A DNA stretch of 64,000 bases from Trichostrongylus colubriformis. Taxonomy: Eukaryota; Nematoda; Chromadorea; Rhabditida; Trichostrongylidae. The notes beneath the pieces were generated by a model. That model had not been told where the DNA came from. It searched no databases and worked only from the letters and a program-made list of their open reading frames with translations. Position 1 is the stretch's first letter. Each line of letters opens with the position of its first letter. Location: assembly GCA_963978905.1 (NCBI GenBank), contig OZ022258.1:24990716-25054715 (forward strand), read 5' to 3'. Both the position numbers and the translations under genes were made by a program. Shown piece after piece: positions 47,401 to 59,400 of this stretch.

Positions 47401-50400
47401 TCTCCGCCACCTTTGCGTCTTCTGGATACGACGTTAAAAAGCCTGCGAAATTCGAGTGCTGTGTGGGCTTTCGTTAACGCCTTTCCCTCGTCATCATCGT
47501 CGTCGTTGGCCACGCCGTTTCATCGCACTCGCAATCAATTCCTCTATTGCCGGTAATCGTCTTTAACTAGCCGGCTTCACTGCGGATTTCACCTCTTCAC
47601 AATCGACGATGCGCCTATCCATAACGAACCCTGCTAGTTGCTGCTTCTTCAGATATTGATTCGTCGGGCTATTCAAGTGAGGACTTCGTGTGGCATTCCG
47701 ATGCCATGCCTTCTGCTGCTACGATGTTCCTTACTGGGAAATTCGAGTCCTTACGTGGACACAGCTTCGATGAGAGCAAGACCACCTGTAGTGATCGAAG
47801 AACGATAGTTCTGGGTAAGCTAACAATCATCACAAAAAGTGATTCTCGTGGGTAGGTATGGGGCTATTGGATTCCTATTTCAAAATTACAGCATTAATAA
47901 TAACTTCTAGTCCCACTAGCCAGAGGGGGCTACCAGACAGAGCTTTTCTTAACGACCTCAGTTTTCGAACAGTTCGTTTTTCTCGAAGATCTGATTGCTA
48001 CCGTAGATAGTCCAGCAACTTCCTTCCGCTGCTGCGCTGGACAAGCGGGCTTCCGAGAGGGACGACCTCGTCAAAATTTTGAGTCCATGATGAGAAATCC
48101 TGCGTGACCTCGATTACATAGCAAGTTTTGATGAACTTTGGCAAAAGCGACTTAATCATTTTCACTTAACTTAATTCGAATAGTGGTATAGTTCTACGAG
48201 CAGTTCCAAACATGCTGGAGGAGCTTTCATTATTTTCTAAAAATGCACAATTTGTTGAACAATCCTTTTCCCTTTTCGAATAATTGTTTCCACATTTTTC
48301 AATTTTCCTTCCTTTTAGGTCTTCCATTTTTCCACTTTCTACATTGAATGTAATGCTATGCATTTCTGCTCTCTAATATCACCTGTCTTCAGCCTGTCCG
48401 CATCATGAGCGGTTGGTGGTGCATCCGCACACCTTGTACGTGCATTCCTACAAAGCCCCGACTTTCTGCGATTTTTGTGGCGAACTCCTATTTGGTCTCG
48501 TCAAACAAGGACTGAAATGTCAAGGTGAGTTTATAATTTGTTATCGAAATCAGACAGGATAAGTCAAAGGCTGACAATTGAAAATAAGGGATGAGGACGT
48601 TGGTTGTGCTCGCAAAATTCTCGTTGTACTTTGTTCCGACATCCTGGTTTCTTGTTTTATTTTCCATATTTTTTACTTCCATACTCGGAAGCTTATCTTA
48701 ACTTTCCTCTGCTATAACGACAAGCAATTTTCTTTTGAAGCTTTTCGTGAGCGTAATATAAGCTCCTTATATCGCTTGCGTCATCAGCACCCAATTAAAT
48801 GTTAATATGAGAAGGAACGGCAACAATACGTCGTTTCTGTAGAAAACGGGACCAAATGAAAGCCCATGGTATCTATAGTACATATGGATCTCGAAAATTA
48901 TACTCAAAAGTCAGTGACGCACGTGTATCGGATTCCACCAGCGCCAAATAAGCCTCGTCGTTTTGGAGACGGTGGTGGAAAATTTGGTAGTAAGGTCTAG
49001 GACGAGGTAACCACGCTAATAACTAATTACGTACGGCGCCCTTGCTTTGCATCCGTCACGTCGCACCTCGCGGTACAATTTTCCATCTTGATGATTCACA
49101 CTTGCTTCGTTGTAGAAGCTGAATGCCCATATACAGTCCATAGCACAGTTAGTCAGGGCGTGCCTTACTTGGGTGAGACTGATAGCAGGTGTAGGAGACG
49201 CAGGGTACGTTCAACACACCCTCACCCGTCTGTAGGCCACGCCCTGCTTACCGTTGTGATATGGACTAAATGCTTATACTAATCGGAGCAAAAATTGGTA
49301 TTGTATTTTTGATTTCGAGTAGTAGTCGTGACCAGTAGAGCTATTCATCCTTCATACTCCTATCAAATGAATCGTCTACGAAAATTCCATGATTCAAATT
49401 TCGTCTGGAATACTTCACTGTAGGTAGTGCATGATGAGAAAGTGGAAAGAATCTAGAAATTTTCGTTATCCCTGAGCAGAAATCGAAAAAGTGGTAGGAT
49501 ACCTCCCGTTTGAATGCGCGCCACATTTCCGACACAAATTTTGAACAGTCTCAAGCTGTAAGAGTTCTGATTCTGGCGCCCTTTGTCAATTTTCTTCTTA
49601 CTATGCTTCCCATAGCACGTGACTGCCGCCTCTTTGGTCCGAGCCCCCTTAGCCGCACTGCCTCGGACGCTCCTTCTCGCTGGACGTCACTTTGAGCAGC
49701 TGTATCTCATTCGGATCCTGTATTTCTCGTGAAACCAGCACTTGGTAAGCAAATACAACGTGAATATATGGGTGACCAAGAATTTGAATTTCCGTGGGCA
49801 TGATTCCAATAAAATCCTCTCTCACTTTGCGAGAAGAGTCTGCTCATCAACTCCCTTACGGGGAGCGATGATTTTCAATTGTCACCTACATCGAGCTCTG
49901 ATCTTTGAGTCAGAGTTAATGGCACAATCTGCGAATAATCTCGAAATCTATACGCAAGTAGGCAGTGATGATTGTAAGAGTCTTCTGATTGCATGTAGGC
50001 TTGAAAATGGGACAACAACAATTGGGATAGCTGAGCACCTTGCAGATCACGCGTATAAGGGAGGGAAGGAGGGGGGAGGGGTGGTGAATCACCTTCCCTG
50101 ATGACTAAAAGCACACCACGCTATAATCGGATTAATGGCTTACTTTCTTAGGGCGAGTAGGTCTTTGGATATCTGCTCACGCTGCACCTTGTTGCGGCTG
50201 CGCGGTGCACCCTTGCGGTGTTGTGCCTACTTGAACACAGGCGAACCACGCCTACTCAACCAAATCACGCCTAGCCTAAAACGAAAAAATTTCCAATGTG
50301 GCGCTCACGTAGAAAAGGAGACTTGTTACAACTTGCAGATAATTTGATGAAACATCCATTTCGATGATGAAAGCAGCTCCCACACTGGAAATTATTCGTC

Positions 50401-53400
50401 ATAGGCCGGGTTTGATACGGTTGTATGGGTGTGGCTCGGTTGTGTTCAGGCAGGCGCATCACCGTCAGGGTGCACCGTGCAGCCGCAAACAAGACGCAGT
50501 CTGAGCAGTTGTCTAAGGACCTACTTGCACCAAGGGGCCGCGTGGTATACGTTCAATTTAATTTTTATTTTCAATTAATTTTATTTTTAATTTTAATTTC
50601 GCGTGGTGTGCCTTTGATTTATGGCGTCATTGATGCCTTAATACATGTTCTTAAATGAACCTCAATGAGATCCCAAGTTCCTCCACGACTTTGTCGGCTT
50701 TTCTCTCGACGTTTTCCTTACTCTAGGTAAATCTAGTCAACAGAGCACTACAGGGGTGGAGTGAGTGAGTAATCGCCCTTATAAAAACTTATGCACCCAC
50801 GCTCTGCTATCAGGAAAGGCGTAGGCATTCCCGGAAGTCGAATCAGTGAAGAAATCATTGCGTGGTTTGACCGAGAAATCCCCCAAATTTGCAAGCGAGA
50901 TACCAAAAACCTATCGATTACTAAGACTTCCCCGGAAGGGAAAGGCTCGGCAGATTGTCTAATATGAAGGTAGGGTGGTCAGCAGTGTAGCAATAGAGTA
51001 AAAACGAAATAAAAAGACGAAAACCTGAGGAATAGAATAGGGACCTGAAAAACTCCTTCTCTTTCCACCACTCTGCGTCATTAGCCGGTGGGGTAGATAG
51101 CAGATGGGCGAGGTGCGAAATCGCCGGCCGCGAACGTTGTCTTGCCATCGCCGACAACCTCTCTGGCGGATGAACGGCAGCACAACTCGTGGTGCTGCGA
51201 GATTCAAAGCCACCCTTTCTCGATGCGATTTTCATCACCGCTCGCGTCTTCTGATGCGAAATGCTTTTTCCAGTTCTCACTTTGACGGTGACTCTAATAA
51301 GGAGAAGTTCCAGGCTCTTGCTATGCTGCATCAAGCTCGCATTTCATTGCTGGAAATGCTAGACACCGTTTGCATTGATGATTGTCTCTACGTGACATAT
51401 TTCCTTTCCTGAACAGTCAGACCATACCAAGTGTCTTGATGCCCTGAGATTAGCGCTCTGCCTATAGCCCAACCCTCCGCATTTTTGCGTGGAATTATCG
51501 CGCAGAACGCCTTGAGCATAGACTTGCCCTTTTAGAGCTAATCAGAGGGGTAAGCAGGGGCGAGCGGCGAGAATTCTTTTACCAAATTTGAATTTTGTCT
51601 CTTTAGTCAGTGCACGCAATATTATCCGGATTCATCCTCCTTCACACGGTAACCCCATTCACAATCCCAGGGGTGCAGGGATGTGAGTCAAAGGAATGGT
51701 CCGGTGCTAGTACCTTTCGCTTATGACATAAGCAATGCAAAATGGTCCTTATTGGAGTAGGAGGCCACGTCATACCTGAACTTACGCCCAACCACACTGT
51801 TGATTTTGGCGACAAGTACCGTTTCTATGTACAAAGTTGTGAACTCTCATTATAACGCGGTATAAATACAATGGTCCTAACTTTTTAGTGCGTGTTTAGC
51901 TCGTATGCTGCGTTGATCCAATAAATAAAACGTACTGATTTCTTGTTTTTTGAGGGTAGGGATTTGAGAATCTGTATGTCACCTAGATGTGTGTTCAGGC
52001 TGCAGTGGGTTTCGCTTCAGCAATAGAGCTACTCCGGAGAATAAGCAAGTCGCTTAATCTAGTGGAAATCGGCTCTGATTTCCCTAAAAAGCCAAGTCGA
52101 AGAATTTTCTCCCATTCAATATTCTGCCTAGGCGATCTTCCGTAGCCCAAGGCGCTCAATAGTTAAGATTTCTTAGGCTAGCTCCGAAATGCAGGCCTTG
52201 AATGGATGATGTCAGAAGAGCATGTGCCCTAGTAGTGCGAGTAAACATCTAAAAATGTGTATTGAAGGTTCACAAGCTGCACTTCCCACAAGGACATTTT
52301 TTGAAGCCGCGTGGGTGTTGCCCACGCCAACCGTCACCAGCTTTTTTCATAGTAAGAATGCTGCCGGGGAGGGGTGGGGAGGGGGGGGGGGATTATAATA
52401 TCTCGAGATTAATTCTCGTTCCAGGTCTCCAAATGTGTCTAAGTAGAGGCTTTATAGGCTTCGTATTCAACTTATGACGATTAAACTAACGGTTTATTAT
52501 GCCATAACCGTCTTTTATTTCGGACAGTGACATGCAACGGGATATCAAGAACTGGTACTTTCCTAGTCTCAGAGCTTTGATAAAAGCACATCCCTCGACT
52601 CTTGGTTGGCTATCGCATTCAGTTACGAAGGCAGAGTTTTGAAAGGGTTGCCAGTGAAAAAAAAACCAAGAAAAACCGCTTGGAATACTAAAGTTTGGCT
52701 TTGCTTACTATCTTGAACATGCGCTGTTGCGAAGGCGCTCAGCAAGCCGTGAGGCGAAAGTGGCAGGTGAACGGCAAGTCTACCAACCCAGTCTGCCTAT
52801 AGTGAGAGGTGTTCTAATTCCAGTCACTGCGATCATAAGAATTGTTTTCAACACGGAAAATTTCGAATGCAAAACTGATTTTTGGATTATTCTTGCAGCG
52901 ATTTTATTACCACTGTTTTGCCGAATCTTATGATGTTCTACTCTTCCTGAAAGTATCCCCTTCGAAGGCTAGTTAACCATATACTGGAAACCTTTCAGAA
53001 GTTCTGTCTGTTCAGTATCACTTTCAGAGAGCACTTAGTTCGCGTGAGGAGTAACGGCGGTACTCGGTAGGCACAAAGAAAGATTCGAGGTTACGGGGGT
53101 GGGCGTTGAGGTACAGTGCAGCAGGGTAGCTCAAGCCTAGGAATCTGTCAATTCTACGGAATACACCACATCCTTAGACTGCTATGCGATAAAGTATCAA
53201 ACAACCCAATCCCAACAGATTAATTGCTACGCCCTCGCTTTGGACTGTCTCGATCCATGCATGCTGCACCTTGGGATAAATAACTTTTTTATGAGATTCA
53301 CGAGCAGTGATTTTGATAACGATTACTGCAACATGTCTTGCCTAAATGTGGAGAGGAATGATGTCACTTTGAGCGCTTTATCTCAACAGCCTTCAGCTTT

Positions 53401-56400
53401 GTAAACATTCTTCCCGATTCCCACCCATTTCCGTATGATCTCGTCACGTTTTTATGGACGAAAGCGCGATCTTTGTCTGACAGAATCGTATCAGAACCAT
53501 CGATTAATATGGCAAGTCAAGCTGTGTGTAGTTCATTCACAAGTCAGAGCAACGCTTGGTTGACTGAGCTGTGTCTGAATAGGTTCTCATAGAAAGTGAT
53601 ACAGTTTTGCAAAAGCTTGTCATTCATGGTCAGGTGCATTCTAAGGTCGCCTCATTGAAAAAAAAATAAAGTTCACTATGAGCTCCTGAAGGTGAATCGA
53701 ACGTTTTTCCTCACCCTGTGCATTATTGAAAGGGATATATTTAATATACAGAGTGATTCATAAAGAATGCAACATAGTTCCCACGGTGTGACTTTTACTC
53801 AAAGAAATCGTCCACGAAAAAATGAGTTTCTTTGTTACCCATACAATGATGTTGTATTTGCCTAACAAGGGCCGCATGCAAAGTTTCACGCGAAAGTGAG
53901 AATTAAGTTAAGATACAGCTCCCCAAATTCTCGGCTGAGTGGGCAGAGCTTCCGAGTAGAAGCCCCGTCCCGTCGTCCGCTGCGGTTGGGAACGGAGAGT
54001 GGAACTGTCTACGTAACGTTATGTTCCTACAATGCGTGTCCGACCACGGCGGACGACGGAGTGGGCACATGCTCGGAGGCCCTGCCCACCCGGTCGGGAC
54101 TTTGTGGTGCTATGTCTCAGCCGTTTACATTGTCCGAAAAAAAAAGATGTGGCGCACAGTTTGTTGCACGATTTTCGGCTCACAATATGTTCTGTTGTCT
54201 CTTTGCATTATTAGAATCATTTTTACCTGTTTTTATTTTTTTCTGTTTTTTTTATTTTTTCATGTCGAGTGCGGTCTCGCACCCACCATTTTTCAGGTTG
54301 CGGTCTGAATTACCACAAGCGATGTGCTTCAAAAATTCCAAACAATTGCAATGGATCACGCCAGAGAAGACCGAGCGCTATACCTCTATCCCCATCCACT
54401 TCAAATGTACTGAACCTCACAGACAGACGGGTAATATCGCAAGCCATTTCTTTATTTGTTTTTGCATTTCTTGTTTTTATCTTGAATATTACAGTTTTTT
54501 CGAACGGTATTCATACTTCTATAGAATTTCCCTTTCATTCTTACTTTTTCGAAGATGATCTTCGATTACAGCAATCTCGACGTGACTCATGCCTCGATGC
54601 ACTGGATGCCGCCAGACCGTCGTCGACAATCGGTGGACCTCAGATTCCTCCGGACATCTTTATAACGGCAGATGCAGGCTGTGGAGATCCGATTGGAGGC
54701 AATGTAGGGTTTTATCGTGAAACGCGAGAACTTTGAAAGTGCCACTTAGTGTTTTAATGCAACCAGATGCCTTAACAAAATAACGACAGTACAGATTTCA
54801 CAGGAATGATATTGACCAAATAAGTATAACAATAAGCGAGGTAGGTTGGGGTACACAGATTTTAAAATGTTCTGGGTAAGGAATTTTCGGAAAAATAGGC
54901 GAAAAAGATGAACTTCACAGCAACGATTTCTAATGTGTTTTTCGCCGTAAATAAAGTCATAAATAAAATACATATAACTTGTGGAACATGTCCATTGAAT
55001 TCTTTTACCCCTGTTTTAAGGAGGTGTATGTTCACTAAGCTGAAATAGATTAGTTTTCATGGACTTTCACTGAGCTGAAACAGATTAGTTTTCATAGACA
55101 GTCTCAGCTAATGCGATAGAAAATAGCGAAATCCATCTTCACTAGACAATGTCTTTGAGCAGATACCTGGAAAAGCTTGGAGGATGACATGTGATTAAAG
55201 TCGCTGTAATTCTGCCGTTCAGTTTTTGCAAATGCCTCGAAAAGATCGCAGTTGTTCTTGGAGCGGGAGGCCTTTGTGGATGGAAATAGCCGAAGCGACC
55301 AGAGTGAAGGTCAGTTCCCCTTTGTAAGTTCAGCCAAAGAAAGTAAATGGACAGTTTCTGTTCAGGTGCCACACACCTTCCAAGTGCACAGCTACAAACG
55401 GCCTACTGTGTGTCAGTACTGTAAAAAGCTTCTGAAAGGCCTTATAAGGCAGGGGATACAGTGTAGAGGTTGGTCTCTTTGGTTTTTCCAGGATGCTCAA
55501 GAGCGGGTTTCTGTTCGAAAAGTAAGGAAAAGTGTCAGAAAGTTTTTGTACTCCAGTCAGAAGCAATATACTTAGTCTATCGTATTTATTTGGGGTTTTT
55601 TCCTGGTTGGTGTTTCTTGATTAGTGAATGCATGTAACACCTTTTGATATCTTGGCGTACTAATATTGACATTGCAAATTATCGAAATTTATTTTCAGAT
55701 TGTAAGTACAACTGTCACAAGAAATGCAGTGAGTTTGTTCCCAAGGATTGTCCTGGCAACACGTCATCTAACCATTTATTCCTTGGCACTTCTGATGATG
55801 GTGAGTCGTTTCAAGCGTGACATAGAAGAATTATAAAAGCTACGCTATATTTGCTATTTTTTGTTAAATTAGAACTGCAAAAAAATTATTCCCATCTCCA
55901 AGTTTATAAACCACATCGTAAACTGTTGCAGATTGTGGATATCACGGCAAAGTCCGATCGCTTTATCAAAAAAAAATTCAATTCTTTTATGTAGCCAGCA
56001 AAAAAAGTGCGGTGTTAGATATTTCCAATATGAATACAGGAAAATGACTTGAAATTTTGAAAAGAACTCAAAAACACTTAGCTTGTACCACTCTTTTCAG
56101 TGTAATTGGTTTTTCTTGCCCAAAACGACCAAAATTGAGTGACAAGCTTTGTAGGCGCACAATACTGCGCGCATATCATAAAGTGATAGTGTAATGTAAT
56201 AACAATAATGTAGAATGCAAAATCGACTCGATACAGGGTGATAATGATTATTTATATATAACTGGGTTAAGCTTACTACCCCAGGTCTCAGAGAGGTGCT
56301 AAGCGTCGAATTTCGCAGGGTATTTCGAAAAAAATTCGTTTGCAGCTTTTTTTCAGCTTTTTGACAAAAATTCTACAGGCTCGTGTTGTTGTTTTGTAAT

Positions 56401-59400
56401 TAGATCAGCATGATGTTCGAAACAACACAATACTAAGATTTCCAATGCGTTCATAAAAATATTTTTGGTTTTTTACACTTTCATTCTCCTTTTATCTTTT
56501 TTCTTTTTTTTTTTTGCTTCGCTATCACCTTCAAGTGTTAGGTCGAATCTTGGGTGGCAGTATGGAGAATCTGCGCATGTGCAGTGCGCCGTACGAAGCG
56601 GATGAAGCAACGGGTAGCGATCGATTCACGGTGTTCAATTAGTAAAGGGTTGTTGATGATGACCAAATCGTACTCGCTTGTTAATTTCCACCTGAAACTG
56701 CACTTGATTCAACTACGCTGAAACTGGCATCGCGCTGTTCCCACTTACTTTTGTTCATCTGAAGTCGTCGGATGCAAGACAATTGTAAGACAAACGCTTC
56801 TAAGTGACAGCATATGTATGGTTAAAGTGAAAGAGAGAAGCAGTGGCCTCTAAGAAGACTTCGAAGATGCGCCACGCCCCAAGATTCCATTAGCAGAAAT
56901 ACTTAGCGCTATTCTTTATATTTGCAAAATCATGTCGCGGTCTTTTCTAGGGCGCATAGTGCTTCTATTCAAATTCGTACGAGTTTATGTAAAAGAATGT
57001 ATACCACCGAAATGGGCGGAGTACAATCAAGTGAATGGAAAAATGGAAAAAAGTGGTCCATGGTGAAAGGCCCCCTGAAGAACATACAGTAAAGCCACGG
57101 TCTGGGTCCGACAATGTAATTTTCAGCTAAAAGCATGAGATACAAAAAAATCCCGTGGGCTTTATCGCTTTCATACTCGAATAGGCTTGCTTTTTTCCGT
57201 TATGAAGCATGAGAATGTGATCCTTCAAAAAAAAAACATTCGGAAGAGCTCAATGCCCTGAGTCAAGAAGTTTCTGTTTTGATCCTGCATAATCAGTATC
57301 AAGTAATAGACTGCGTTTCCACATGTAGCATATGTCAGCGGATTCAGACTTGCTCCCTCAAAAACGAATTCCTGCGTCGCCCCATGTGTGGGATGTTATT
57401 TAATGTTAATGAAATGGTCATTATCAACAGTCTGATCTGTAGTGGTTTTCCGAATTATTCCTAGAAGCTTCAGTGATGTTCGAATTTTGTTGCCATCATA
57501 TTCAATCCTATGACACTAACCCCATTGTGCTGCAACATTCTGTGCAAATGTCCTAACAAATCACACCGATGGTACACGCTTGTGCACTGTCAAGCCAGCA
57601 AAGTCAACAGTAGGTCGGGGCAGTATGTATTTGGTATCGGAAAATTTTTTGAGACACCGTTCGAATAGCTCGAGCAGCAGCATATCTGTGTACCTGTAAT
57701 ATGACTAGCGAAGCTTAGTTCGACGTGCTTATGAGTAGTCTGAAGATTTGCGATGTTCGAGATCCTCTGAACGCTCGGATCGCATGTGTGATAGGACTGC
57801 CCTTGCAGCTTTTACTTCATATCGGAGCAGTATAGGAGTGCAGGACATTGAAGGACTTGGAGACGGCTAATATGGGAACATTTGGCCAATGAGACATACA
57901 TATTGTTGTGCTGGGTGAACAGAGGATGACCGTTTTTGGATGTCCCCAGTGTGGCGCGTTGCGTGATCTGAGGACGCTAATTAAGACCCTTCTAACCACG
58001 TTTGTGCCCTTGTTTCTTGTATCAGCTCTATGCACATAGAATTCCTCATTCCTCAGTTCCAGCTCTTCACTATCTGAGGCGGGACGGTGTTAGGATGTGG
58101 TGCAACAACGTGTCCGTCGCTTGTAGGATTGAACCCCTCTATGAACTGTAATTATGTTAATAAGTGGTGTATGGGGCTACCGTTGACGGTTCAATGCAGT
58201 TTTTCTTGAGAGATTCCTGTATAGTCTTCCACAAGTTCTGTTTTCGGAATGACCCAGAGACCCTATTCTGAAGAAGCGCAGACATGTGAGAGTGAGCTGT
58301 GTACGTAAGGGTTACCCAGAGACTTAATCGAACGCTACTAAGGAGGGACTTTGCTGGCTTGCACTAGGTCTCCGCACTTGCGTATTAGTTTGAAGTGTCA
58401 CCAGTGTTTTCTTCCCTCACAAATCATGTACTGTGTGCCGTGCAAATGTGCACCATTCATAGCAGTTCTACTGATTCCATCTGATTTAAGGCTCGACAGA
58501 AGATCGAGAGAATGAAATGCTGTTACGAACCCACAAAAAGGCTCAAAACACTCCAAGTGCGCCGATACAAGGTACTGAAGTCGGCTTCAACGGTCACACC
58601 AGTCCCGATGATGATGTCATCAGCACAGAGAGTCAAGTAAGGGTTTTTCACCATTTTCTCTTCGTATTTATGATTTTTTTTTGAGAACTTGTAATTCTTT
58701 AAAGAAGTCTTTTAATGTTCTTTTGTTTGCTGCATGATGGCATTTTATTTTTGATCGACTTTCGTACTTACACCCGGGGATTCAGATTATGAAGCAGTAG
58801 GAAATTGACAAACAGCCATGGAACCGTTTATTCAGGACCGTTTGCAGTTTTTGTCATGTGAATAAGTGAGGGCGTTCGAGGCTGGTGCATTTCAATCCAC
58901 ATTGCAACGCAATGAAAGCAGGTTGATGTATGATATGTAGGTGGGAGAGGATACGAAGAAAAGAGCTTCGGGTGAATGCTGCTCCCTCCTTATCCACATG
59001 CGTCCGGATTTTTTGAGGTTGAAGTAGAATTAGAATTGAAAGGTAGTGGCCACGAAATTTTCTATGATCAGAAGAATAAAGGAATAGTAAAGCGTTCAAA
59101 TGTTCGATTTGTGACGTTTCCATGATGAAGAGAAACTCATTAACAACTTATGAAGATGCCAGAGATGTGTCAAAACATCCTCACGATATATGTACTACCG
59201 TTCCAAATAGGTTAAGTTGTGCGCTGTTAATGCCTGGATTCCATCTTAATTCAACTTTGACGACTATTGTACGAAAGCCGTTTTTCGCCCAAAATCAAAG
59301 GCACGGGAAGGCTGCTTTTTCAAGTTTCAGGCAGTTTTTTGATTTTCTCCGCAGTCCGGAAAAATCCAACGTCCTCCTCCATTTTCAGTGAAAGCTGAAA

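Larger units (their letters stand above)
48525..54296 (+). other. dkf-2 intron d-e, 5.8 kb
   Basis: It contains an AGTCCA-family element (49132), a TAAAG-ATCGTCC fragment (49700), host repeat R4 (49795), R1 on the minus strand (50945-51330) and a TAAAG-ATCGTCC copy (53798). Poly-G at 52381-52391. No gene recognised. Confidence 0.55.

Noticed and set aside
51104..51412. 102-codon plus-strand and 137-codon minus-strand frames
   Set aside because: Both lie in the R1 repeat copy, so they are repeat sequence.
52719..52766. Alternative dkf-2 first exon (ATG, 16 codons, CAG|GTGAAC)
   Set aside because: It ends in phase 0, which does not join the next exon (phase 1). Only skipping to 54572 would fit, and that would cut C1a in half.
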